Below the pieces are notes generated by a model. That model made no database searches, was not told where the DNA came from, and worked only from the letters and a program-made list of their open reading frames with translations. Made by a program: the position numbers and the translations under genes. Below are positions 44,845 through 55,852 of a stretch of DNA of 64,000 bases, in pieces; the stretch's first letter is position 1; each line of letters begins with the position of its first letter. This DNA comes from Adineta steineri (taxonomy: Eukaryota; Rotifera; Eurotatoria; Adinetida; Adinetidae): contig CAJNOI010000048.1 of NCBI GenBank assembly GCA_905250115.1, forward strand, positions 310,001-374,000, given 5' to 3'.

Positions 44845-47106
44845 TTAAATATTATTTCAATATATCAGACATTAATTTCTCCATACTGCTTGATTATAAT
44901 TATAGTTGTGCTGCGTTTTCGAACAAGAATAAAATATAAATAAAGTTGTTTCGATTCTTTTGATTTCGTCTATTAAAGAGAACAATTTGTAGACGTACTT
45001 TTTTTGTTGTTGTTGAATAAATATTCATAATATACGAATTATTCATTTACATTGAAATTGAACGTTGAAAAGTTTAATTTTAATGTATGAAGGTCGGACA
45101 TGACGAGATGGCCGAGCGGTTAAGGCGTTAGACTGCTAATCTAATGGGCTCTGCCCGCGTGAGTTCGAATCTCACTCTCGTCGCCACTTTTTTTTTCTTC
45201 GGATTCTGAACGACTCTTTGGGTCTTACATGTTCTAGCAGATAGAAATAGTTTTTCATAATTTTTATCTCTGTTTGCGGTATAAATTGTTTAAATGAAGG
45301 AATATCAAAGTAAAAATTTTAATAATTTCCAAAAATGAGTATTTTTTATATAGTTTTAGCATTCATTTTACAAATAAATGGAAAGAATGAAAGACTAAGA
45401 ATAAGAGATCAATTGAAAGAGTAAATTTACTCATTCATCTTACTTTTATTTAGTAAAATTTAACTTTGAATAATTTTAAAATATTTGCACGAACCTTAAA
45501 TATTTTTTATTTCATTTCAAAAACAACTATTTATATATAAAATTTATTTGATACAATGGCAAGATTTTGAATCTATGCGTTTCATAATATATTACTGTTT
45601 TTTTTAGTAAAGAAATAGAAATAATCAATTAACTTTGATTAATTCTTACAATTAAATAATATTACGTAAATTATAAAAAAAAAAGTAACGTTAGTATAAT
45701 TACTTGTATATGAAGCTGTTCTGAAATGTTCTTCACAAGGACACAGCTGTATTTCACTTAAAATATTCTCATTTATTATTTAAAGATTGATATACAATAT
45801 TACAATTGTATAACGATAATGATTTATAGATGAACGATTATTATAAAACAAGACAAAAATTATTATGCTACTTTATTCAAGTAACGAATTTAAAAAAGAA
45901 TATAATTTTATTAATATTTTTGAAATGAACTTTTATTTATATCTAAAGCAACTATTTTTCAACATATTACATCATAATTGCATTCATGACTTGATCGATT
46001 TTTAATATTTTCTTCATAGCATACTGCGTCATAAGATTACTATCGAAGGAAAAGGCCAGACTGTATAATTTTTTTGTCATTATTGATGAATAATTTGACT
46101 GCAATATTGACTTTTGATCTTTATAGATATTAGATAACATGAACAGAAATGATTATTTTCTTATTTCATATTATTAATAGAGATCTATCATGAATTCAAT
46201 TTTTTTTCGATAATTATTAGTATAAATAAACAAAATAGAGTTTTTGATTATCTAGAAATGATAAACAAAGTATGTTTTATCACATGTTCTTAGATTAAAT
46301 AAAAATATGCGAGCTATAAAGCTGTTATTTATATTGACCTTGTAAAAGAATGATTGTTGATTAATGAAATTCAATGTTTAAACTTATTTATTCTATCGTG
46401 CTCTATAAGTAAATCTGAATTAATATCATATCATAATATTATATTAATATTCAAGAATATAGATGTATAATATTTAATTGCACCTACACATATAGAAATG
46501 AATACACTTAATTTTTGTCCAAAAAGATTATATTTTCTTAGATTGTTTTTTCTTCTGTTTGTAACATGACATTATCCTTTCATTATAGTTTTTTGGTGTA
46601 GCTCACGTTATACATATTCTACAAATATTTCCATGTATACACTATTAGTTAAAAAAAACTAACTGATTACGCAGTGTATATTTCACATATGAGGAATCGG
46701 TCATCTTGATTTTGCCGTATATCGTGAAAACCTCACCTATATTCTCTTGAAATGTCTTATATTGCACTGTAATCTAGAAAGATATATATGATCGTTTCAG
46801 TTTTATAAGTGAGACAAAGTTACAACTTATAGAATAAAAAATATTCTTGGTGAATAAGTACCTTCTACTTTATTTCATTTATACATATTGTTATGAAAAA
46901 TCTGTTTCTACATCGCGTACTTTATCGACTGATAAGTTTATCAATAGTTAGTATCTAATCTGCAATATCAAATAAAAGGCTTGAATGGTTAAAAAAAATA
47001 TTAAAATAACATTCAAAGTTTATTGTTTGTTATTTCTTTAAAGAAGTCCTTGGTGTCATATTGGGACTTCACTTGTTCATAATAGTACTCATGAGCAACG
47101 TGTCCC
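44845..47106. other. tRNA-containing gene-free region
   Basis: Apart from tRNA copy 1 there is nothing coding. About 46800-46940 resembles 48385-48540 (including 'acaaagt', 'gaataag' and 'cgcgtactttatcgactg'), so it is an older repeat copy of the receptor-like fragment region. Confidence 0.5.
45102..45183 (+). tRNA. tRNA-Ser(GCT), copy 1
   Basis: 82 nt. Acceptor stem GACGAGA/TCTCGTC, D arm GGCCGAGCGGTTAAGGC, anticodon loop ctgctaa with anticodon GCT, long variable arm (TGGGCTCTGCCCGCG) as expected for Ser, and T arm with GTTCGAATC. It contains internal A and B boxes and is followed by CCAC and a T-run terminator. Confidence 0.95.
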
Positions 47107-47188
47107 GACGAGATGGCCGAGCGGTTAAGGCGTTAGACTGCTAATCTAATGGGCTCTGCCCGCGTGAGTTCGAATCTCACTCTCGTCG
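47107..47188 (+). tRNA. tRNA-Ser(GCT), copy 2
   Basis: Identical in its 82 nt to the copy at 45102-45183, and followed by the same CCAC plus T-run. Flanking sequence is related to that of copies 3 and 4 (upstream 'aatagtactcatga', downstream 'catatgcta'). Confidence 0.95.
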
Positions 47189-48115
47189 CCACTTTTTTTT
47201 CCATATCTTCATATGCTACATGCTCAATGCTTTTCAAAAAAGAAACTTATATATATTATTCTTACTCAACCTCACTACCTCTGCTAACTATGTCGCTAGT
47301 GTTCTCTTTTTACTAAAATAGATTCTTCCAAATAATAGATGTCATAGTTGTCAAAACTATTTGTTAGTAAAGTTTTATTTTTATTAATGTAAGAGCTAGA
47401 TCTAAGGAGTAGATACTTAATTCGAGTTCAGATATTCAATGGACATTCAAAAAAACTAAAAACTATTATATTTTTGAGGGAATAGGTTTAGTTTTTCAGT
47501 AATTTCAATAAGAAAAAGCAGCAAGCTAAAGAAATCTAGATCCTCTTTCATCTTACCAAAGAGAGAGATATTATCTCCCCTCACCCACATGCAGATCGCC
47601 CGTGACACGTATCTTGATCCCCCCCCTCATCCTCATCTTGATTCCTCTCACCCTCGTCTTGAGACCCTCTCGCCCACATCTTGACTGTTCTTCCCTCTAC
47701 AGATCGAGAGAGAAACTCACACCCACGTCTATATCCTTAATGGGGCGCTTCAGATCTACAGAGTTATGTCACTCTTTCATTTCCGGCTCTCTAACAAACT
47801 ACCAGCAAAATCTCACAGGAGCTAGTCAATAAACTTCATAAATGAAAAACAAACTTTCGTATATGTTTTTCTTTTCAAGAGTACTGTACTCGAATATGGA
47901 TTAATTTCTACATAAGAGTTAACCAGCTACTCTTACACATCTGTAAATCTCATGATGCATTCTAATCTTCAATGAGAACATACTGAAGTAACACTCTGAA
48001 ATTTTATATTTCTTGTAAAAAGATTGCTCTTCAAGATTTATTCTGTCTCTAAAGAAATTCTTGATGTGATTATGGCTGACCATTTTCTCAATAGTACTCA
48101 TGAGTAACTTGTCTC
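47189..48115. other. tRNA cluster spacer with C/T-rich patch
   Basis: No gene. 47570-47720 is a C/T-rich patch with loosely repeated 'cctcatcctcatcttgattcc' style units, quite unlike the AT-rich surroundings. It may be a degenerate satellite. Confidence 0.45.
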
Positions 48116-48197
48116 GACGAGATGGCCGAGCGGTTAAGGCGTTAGACTGCTAATCTAATGGGCTCTGCCCGCGTGAGTTCGAATCTCACTCTCGTCG
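48116..48197 (+). tRNA. tRNA-Ser(GCT), copy 3
   Basis: Identical to copies 1 and 2. Upstream 'caatagtactcatgagtaac' matches copies 2 and 4. The downstream flank has diverged. T-run terminator present. Confidence 0.95.
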
Positions 48198-48210
48198 CCA
48201 CTTTTTTTTC

Positions 48211-48420
48211 ATGCCTTCATATATCATATGCTCAATACTCTTGAAGGAAGAAAAACTATATAACAACCCCACCATGCCTCGTGAAAACAGAACAAGTTCA
48301 ATTGTATTGCACAGAAGCGTCATCTATTTTATCTTGAGTAGTTTGATACCGTACTATATTCTAGCATGTGTATATGTGATAGTGTTAGTTTTAACAGTAA
48401 GACAAAGCTCCAAGTTATAG
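48211..48420 (+). pseudogene. Receptor-like membrane fragment in tRNA repeat
   Basis: Frame containing VIYFILSSLIPYYILACVYV followed by IVLVLTVRQSSKL, a single membrane helix with a central Pro and a basic end like TM5 of a class A GPCR. No other helices in frame nearby. The part after the stop is repeated at 46800-46940. I read it as a fragment of a once longer gene copied with the tRNA-Ser units. Low certainty. Confidence 0.35.
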
Positions 48421-49345
48421 AAAAATAAAATTCTAAGTGAACAAGTTGCTCCTATTCTGTTTCACTTATACACATTGTCATGAAAAATCTATTCATACGT
48501 CGCGTACTTTATCGACTGGTAACGTTTTTGATAATTGATATCTTTTCTGAACAAGTCATTGTTTAACATACGGCTGAAGAAAATACATAATGTATGAATA
48601 ATATGGACATTGACAACGTTTTTACTGTTTCAGAATATCAAATGATTTATGGACCAAATTCTATTCAACACTCAGTTTTTCATTAACTATCTTGAGAAGT
48701 ATTATTGACTATACTGGAATAAAAGAAATACCCAAATCAGATATAACGACCGTATACAATGTGAGAACGGCTGAAAACGACTATGATTATAATGACCTTT
48801 TGCGATAAATGATGACTGGTCAATATGGTCGCTACGGCAATCGTTTTTTGCTATTATTGAGCCTTATCCCTTGGATTTAGAAAATCGTTGTTTGTGTTAT
48901 ATAAAATAAATTAAAGCCTCTTATTATCGCTCCTTTTTGTAAGTTACCAAATGTGGATTCATCCCAACATGGCATTGAATAGCAAGTCCTTACTTTGCAA
49001 TGTTAAATAAACATATAAGTAAATGAATAGTCAGATATCAATAATTTCTATGTTATTGTTTTTTATTATGTGCTGAAAATGGACTAGTGATCAGTCCGAA
49101 ATATTCACAAGTTGTTTTAAATTTTAAATTTAAGTCAAATGAACTTTTAAACGAATACGAAGCAATATTTAGTATCATAAAACCAGAAAAATAACACTGT
49201 GAATACAGTCGTAAACGTCTGCAACTGATGTCTTTCAAACACCAAATGGAAATAAAACGGTATTAATACGACTTATTGTTATTCTACGGAAACAGTATGA
49301 AGTGGAGCCGTTTCCGTTTCGTCGAAAAAGGGCCAAAGTCGGCAC

Positions 49346-49729
49346 TTGGTTTTAGCCATTCCAGATAGTCTAAATGATGAACCTGGATATACATTATTTT
49401 GTTACGAATATCTATGGGAAATAGAGTCAATGCTGTGGCAACAAAACTGTAACGTGCACGATAACGCTAGCCATGAAGAGACAAAGGAACATATCCAGGA
49501 TCAAGAAAAACTCAACATTTATATCTGGTCCTATTGGGGCCTTGTATCATTATTAACTATCATTAGTCTGTTTACAATAATCGGATGTACATATGTGTAT
49601 TGCACAGTATCTCCCATAACCAAAGTAGCAAGAAAAATAAATCAGATGAAAAATATGTGTTTGAAACAAAATGTAGTTTATAATTCTATGTATTTGTTTT
49701 TCTTGTTATTGTACAATGGAATTAGATAA
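49346..49729 (+). pseudogene. Membrane-protein fragment (possible receptor exon)
   Basis: A 127-codon frame, with no ATG, probably entered through an AG acceptor at 49355-49356 (ttggttttag before CCATTCCAG). It reads IPDSLNDEPGYTLFCYEYLW, then IYIWSYWGLVSLLTIISLFT and a basic segment SPITKVARKINQM. The pattern (extracellular Cys, Asn glycosylation site NAS, TM helix, basic loop) suits ECL2-TM5-ICL3 of a GPCR, but I find no exons for the rest. It may be an isolated exon or a relic. Confidence 0.35.
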
Positions 49730-50510
49730 TTCTACTTATTTATTTGTTTGATTATTTTTCTTGATCTTATTTAATAAAGATTGAAATTTCATAAGTAATT
49801 CTCAATTATTATGTCGAATCTAAGCTTTTTATAGTAGATTTATGTATAAAACACCTTTTCTGCTTTTTGGTGGTGAAATTTCTGTCGTTTTCTGCTTTTT
49901 ATAATTTTTTTCTGCTTTTTGGGCTTCAAAAGGTGGCAACACTGGATGTCAACCACCATATAATGCTCAATTCGCTAAAGACCCGACAATGCAGTGGAAA
50001 GAAAGAGAACAACTAACCACAAATGGTGATAGAAATAATATCCAAGGATAATACATAAATTCCCACACAAAGAAACAGATAACTAAGCACATGTTAAATT
50101 ACTCATTACACTAGTAGCGGCACACTCTCACTTCAAGCACAGTATACAAGTGTTCTTTTCTAGGCTGTTTATCAATTGTATTCTTTTTCTTTTTAATACC
50201 GGTCAATAATTTGTTGGTTATCTATCGAAATTAGTATATCAGCAACTGCAGCACTTTTTACATTGTAATACGCTTAATGGCTTCAAGTATGGTACTCGAA
50301 TTTAGTTAGAAGAAGTTTGAATTCATCTAACTGCATTCTAATATTTGATTATTTAAAAGTGCCATGTTCCATTCTGATATTCAATATCAAAAAAAGGCTT
50401 AAGTAATTGAAATAATATTTAAAATTTGTTGTTTGTTATTTATCTAAAGTAATCCTTGAGGCGATTATGACTGGCCATGTTTTCAATAGTACTCATGAAC
50501 AACCTGTCTC

Positions 50511-50592
50511 GACGAGATGGCCGAGCGGTTAAGGCGTTAGACTGCTAATCTAATGGGCTCTGCCCGCGTGAGTTCGAATCTCACTCTCGTCG
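50511..50592 (+). tRNA. tRNA-Ser(GCT), copy 4
   Basis: Identical to the other three. Downstream flank (tcatatgctatatgctcaat and the following 150 bases) matches that of copy 2 closely, so whole flanks were duplicated with the tRNA. Confidence 0.95.
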
Positions 50593-51747
50593 CCACTTTT
50601 TTTTCATATCGTCATATGCTATATGCTCAATGCTTTTAAAGAAAAGAAACTTATATATATTATTCTTACTCAACCTCAGTACCTCTGCTAACTATCTCGC
50701 TAGTGTTTGTTCTCTTTTTTCTAAAATAGATTCTTCCAAATAATAGATGTCATAGTTGTCAAAACTATTTGTTAGTAAAGTTTTATTTCTATCAATGAAA
50801 TAGCTATATCCAAGACAAAAATAAAATTAAGAAAATAAATATGGTAACATTGAAATACAATAGAACGATTATTAGTGCTAATTGAAATGTTAGATTCTAC
50901 ACATAATTAGTATTTTGATGAATATTACAGATTTATTGATGAAAACGGATCATTCTACATTGGTTCCAAAGACTTTAGTTATACAAACAATGTCATATTG
51001 ATTGAGAATGTTTATCTCTAATATGGAAAATGTACTTTTCTTTTGAAATCTATAGTTTCTTAGTTGATAAATGATGAAATTGAAATATTCTATAGAATAT
51101 AGATTTTATAAAATTAATACATTTAAAATTAATTTAAATAATTCAATATTCAGTGATGATAGTTGAGAATTATATAGATAAACACCTATAGTTATGAGAA
51201 ATATAAAATAAATCTATCACATATTATTTAGTTTGAGTTGTTTTTGGTATAAACGAATGCATAGACATAGAAGTATAATGAGATTAAATGAATGTTGACA
51301 ATTATAGTGATCATAAGAAACTATATAGATTTGAATAGATAGATGGAAAGTTCATTGAATTAAAATATGATTGATTTTTAACGGTGAAAGCAATAGAACA
51401 GTATCATAATACGATGAAGAAAATAGTAAGATATACAATTGGCATAAAACAAAGTACATTTTTCAATTAAATTAAGATGACTTTCAGAAAAGTTTTTTTT
51501 ATGAGTCGAATGGTTTCAAAAAGTCAGAAGATGGAGTGGGATATTTGTTTCGTCCCACCTATCCTACTTAATGCTCCGATATGCATTAAAAAATGTGTTA
51601 GAATGTGAAGAAAAAAACATTTTCTTCGTTTTTCATCATCTATCATATGACTATCTAGAAATGGTATAACGTCCAACGTTCGTCGAATTTGAAGAAAAAT
51701 CGTTATACAAGTAGGACGGACAGAAAAAGAATAAACTTGATCTGTTC
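50593..51747. other. Gene-free region after tRNA cluster
   Basis: First 200 bases repeat the flank of tRNA copy 2, then unique AT-rich DNA. Nothing else seen. Confidence 0.5.
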
Positions 51748-51759
51748 TTTATATATAAG
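51748..51759 (+). promoter_or_regulatory. TATA box of secreted gene at 51827
   Basis: tttatatataag, about 68 bases upstream of the ATG, implying a 5' UTR of roughly 40 nt. Confidence 0.5.
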
Positions 51760-51826
51760 CTGTATAAATACATAAGCGTTAATCACATTTATTCATATTC
51801 TGTCGTCGTCTACAACTTAATTTCAA

Positions 51827-52429
51827 ATGATGCATACATTTTTGATCGTTATTATTATCTGTAGTTGTTTTGGTTTTATTTCAACGTCTACTATTGATTC
51901 AGACTTGACTGATATTATCAATATTGAACAAGATTTTAAAAAATATTCACCTGAAATAGCTCGTAATTTTACACAAACAACATGTCAAATGATATCTAAA
52001 TGTTGTCCTCAAATACAATCGAAATTTATATCGATGGCTTTATTAGGTGATACAAAAGGTATAACTGATCAATGTTTTGATTTAAAAGGGTCACCTAATT
52101 CACTTTTAAATATTATTTCATGTTCACCATTGTTTCAATTAACTACAATGATCACAAATCCTGATTTATTAAAATATATATCATTGATTTCAAAAAATTC
52201 AAATCAAGATAAAGAAGATATGAAAACTATACTTAATGTATGCTCTGAAACAGAAGTTTATTCAATTGCATGTAATTGGAATGATTCTGATCAACAAAGT
52301 ACATGTCAAAGAAAAGTACTTGAAAAATGGGCTGGACAAGGTGATAAATTTTATACAGATAAAGTTCAACAAAAGAAACAAGATTATATTAAACTTATTG
52401 ATATATTAAAAAAAGAATTCCATAATTAA
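51827..52429 (+). CDS. Secreted Cys-containing protein (200 aa), unknown
   Basis: Single exon starting MMHTFLIVIIICSCFGFIST, a signal peptide, then STIDSDLTDIINIEQDFKKY. The mature part has eight Cys (CQMISKCC, QCFDL, SCSPL, VCSETE, ACNWN, TCQRK) and is predicted helical. It ends LIDILKKEFHN with no membrane anchor. I know no matching family. The TATA box upstream and poly-A signals (aataaaaataaa, about 52472-52486) after the stop support an independent gene. Intronless, so either young, retroposed or acquired. Confidence 0.72.
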   Translation: MMHTFLIVIIICSCFGFISTSTIDSDLTDIINIEQDFKKYSPEIARNFTQTTCQMISKCCPQIQSKFISMALLGDTKGITDQCFDLKGSPNSLLNIISCSPLFQLTTMITNPDLLKYISLISKNSNQDKEDMKTILNVCSETEVYSIACNWNDSDQQSTCQRKVLEKWAGQGDKFYTDKVQQKKQDYIKLIDILKKEFHN

Positions 52430-53693
52430 TCATTTTTTGTCATTAATTTTTTGTGTGTTCTATGTTAAAATGAAATAAAAATAAATCGTATGAAAATAAC
52501 GATAATAGTTATGAAAAATTGTAGCTATTTTTTTGAAATAAATAAATTATGAAATATTTCGTAAAGGTCTACAGATTATTGTCTACTGGTGTGAATTATG
52601 TATTGACGCAAACAGAAATCACGTGTATCAATGAAGAGAGCCAAAGTATGTGAAGGAGATTTACTATCGCGTAGCACATATTACTCGAATTATTTAAGAA
52701 AACATAAATAAAAGTATGATTGATCTCGTATAAAATTATTGAAAAAATTATTAAATACATCTAATATACTGGTTGTATCCAGTTTAGATAGATTCTATAC
52801 TTCAGTCTATGATAAAATATGACATTATGTCCTTGATGGGTGCAAATATATAATAGAAAAATGTCAATTCTTTCGCATATCCAAAAATAAACTATTTTGT
52901 TTTGTAAACATTTAGTTTCGCTTAATTATATCGATATGAATAAATATCACAATAATATTCAGCAGGAGAGTAGTTAGTGTACAGTATGATTGATGGTTTT
53001 TGATCGCGATCACGAATTTTTCATGATTATAATTAGCAGTGTTGCATGACATATAAAAATAGAATAGAGATACATCATTAGTCAAACGTACCATCTTTCC
53101 GATGTTTTTTTGTTAAATAAAGTTGATAATATTTTTTTGTTGATACCCGCAAAAGTACCTTGAAAGTATAGTAAACTGTAACTTATGTTTACTTTTCGAA
53201 TAAGTATCACCGATCCTACTACATTTAATAAAAAAAGATTCAAAACGACTTACTAAAAAGAAAATATATAATGATATCCTATAAGAAATTAAAATAAACA
53301 AAAATTTCGATTTATCTGACTAACAAACAAAAAATCCATTGCCGTTAGAGCTCGTTATTGAATCACACAAAAACAAAAGCGCTCGAACATCTATTCCTTA
53401 CAAGGATTAGATTTTATTTAAAAATAACATACCAAGTATTAGATAATACTTTTAATTTAAATATGAACATTAAAATTTTGAATAAATTCTTAAAATTTTT
53501 GACGTACATATTACAATTGTAAAAATTAAATTTTATAATTTCAATCACGATCACGTATGATCGTGATTAACAGAATACACTAAAATTAGTTCTTTTCTAA
53601 ATATAGTTCTTGTAATCTATATCATTGTATATTTTTCGAGTCATCTTTTTAATTAATATACATAAAAAGAACACATCATTTTATAAAATTTTC
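52430..53693. other. Intergenic, nothing recognised
   Basis: Short frames at 52912-53094 and 53113-53301 are random. Presumably 3' UTRs. Confidence 0.5.
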
Positions 53694-55220
53694 TTAAGTA
53701 AATATTGATTCTCCTTGTCTATGTATTAAATTAGGATTTGATGTAACACGTGCCATTATAACAAGTATATCATCTGGTTTAATATAGAATCGTACAGCGT
53801 GTGTAACTAATTCACTAGCAGCATGTTTTAATGAGCTAGTCTAGAAAATTAGAAAAACAAAAATAATATGATAAAAAAATGAATTTATATTAAATTTACT
53901 CGAGCAAGAATTTGTTCAATTTGAAAATCAGAAACATTATCAAATAAACCATCCGTGGATAGAATAATTACATCATTCAATTCCAAATCAAATGTTTGAC
54001 AAATAGCATCAAAAATTCTAAATAAATAAATAAATATAATATAATTAATTTTGTTTTTTATCTATTGTTTATATTTAATTATTAATATCGATTAAAATAG
54101 ATATTTTTATATTAAATACGAGTAGATAATAAAAACAATATTTCCTCTTATGATAAATAGACAAGGTCAAAAGATAAAATTATATAGTAATTTGACAGAA
54201 CATACGATATTTGCGTGTAATTAAGACCTTGTCCCTTCAATGATGCGGTCCATGGATAAACATCTAATTGTCTTGGACAATCACCATTCATTTCTTGTGA
54301 CTGTGATCGATAAACAACATAACCTTGTCGTACAATAACATAACCAGAATCACCAATATTAACTGAATGAAGTTGACCCAATTGACAATCGATTCCAAGA
54401 ATACATGCTGTTGCACTACCTTTTTGAAAAAGTTTTTGTTAATTTCATGAGAATAAATAAATCGAGAAGAAAAAAAAAACAATACAAACATACCAAAACA
54501 GTTTTCCATTTGAACACGATCAAATGCATGAGATAAAAGACGTTTTGGTTCAGATATCGAATATTTTCCTGTAAGAGCTAAATCGGAACAATTACGCATT
54601 AAAGATTCCGAAAAAAGACGAGGATCATAACCATACATTAAATTACCACCAGCACCATCAGAAATTCCTAAATAGATTTTATAGAATATGTTGCTTACTA
54701 ATTTCTAAAATTTACCTAAAAATTTATGTTGTGTATTTTGCATCGTGAATCCAGCATCATCACCGAAAAGACCATCAATTAAAGAAAAATTTTCACAGGG
54801 AACAGGCAATTGTGTATTCTTTTGCATACCACATGTGGCAACCTCCAAAGAAAATGTACTCGAATAATCAGGAGATAAGTTTTTTATCGGTTCGTCATCG
54901 ATATGTTTGAAATGCGGTTGATGGTGATAAGGATGATGATGATATTGCTGATGTCGATTATGATTATGATTATGACTGTGATGATGATGATATCGATAGT
55001 TATTAGTTACTGGTTGAGCAACTTTCTCTAATATCTTATGTACATAAAAATCCAGGGACATATTATCTTGATCATATTGGTCGATATCTGCATCGTCTGA
55101 TATTGAACGGGCTTGTTGATGAAGATAAGATTCAAGATTCGTTATATCAATATCAGATAATGAATAAAAATTTTTATCAAAATTTGATGGCTTGCCAGTA
55201 ATATAAGTTACACCATCCAT
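53694..55220 (-). CDS. PPTC7-like PP2C phosphatase with His-rich N-terminal insert
   Basis: Five exons join to 385 aa: 54716-55220, 54494-54667, 54206-54419, 53900-54017, 53694-53840. Metal-dependent Ser/Thr phosphatase of the PP2C fold, PPTC7 branch (mitochondrial in other animals). Motifs: FGDDAGFTMQNTQHKFLG and ISDGAGGNLM (metal Asp), MYGYDPRLFSESLMRNCSDL, GSATACILGIDC, VNIGDSGYVIVRQG, ILSTDGLFDN (Asp320) and KPDDIL (Asp360-361). It is longer than animal PPTC7 because of an N-terminal part of about 140 residues with a His-rich stretch (HHHHSHNHNHNRHQQYHHH) near residues 95-115. No clear mitochondrial presequence remains (starts MDGVTYITGK), so localisation is uncertain. Confidence 0.87.
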
Positions 55221-55852
55221 GATTAATTTGAAAAAAAAACCTTTATGTAATGATAATATTTGACCTTCACATTAAGTATTCTATCATATAAAAGAATGTT
55301 TTTGCACTGGATTCACGAAAACGTTTAATGCTAATATTTTTTTGTATATACTACTTAGTTAATACTCATGAATAAGAAAAAAGTAGATAGTAGATATGTA
55401 CAGTGGAACCATTCGAGCGAAACAGTGAAAAAATTACTCTGTTGTTCCTTTTTTTCCTCGATTTTTTTTCATGTTCTATAGTCAATGTTTTGCATTTGAT
55501 ATTATTTGTCACACAAAAATAGTAGACATACAAGGACATATATTTTTCAATACAATCAAAGATACAAACAAATAGAATAAATTGATTCATTTAGTAATTA
55601 GAAAAGGTACCACTTTCAAAAGAAAAAACGACAGATGTTTATTTTCTAGGCAATATAAAAATAGAACATTTTTTTAACCCTTTTTCGCCCCATGATATTT
55701 ATATACTATTTTGTCGAACCATCGTTCTCTTGAAACTAATTTTGTATAGCATATTATGAAAATTCGTGAGTAATAGTCTTTTTTAATATATAATAAACTT
55801 TACTAAACATGTATTCGAAATCATTAAACTTTAGCCATGCGTAAAAATAGAT
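55221..55852. other. Intergenic between PPTC7 and NWD1-like
   Basis: No gene. The minus frame 55366-55590 has no recognisable features. Confidence 0.5.

Noticed and set aside
47602..47832. 76-aa frame in the C/T-rich patch
   Set aside because: It follows a degenerate simple repeat, with no conserved features.
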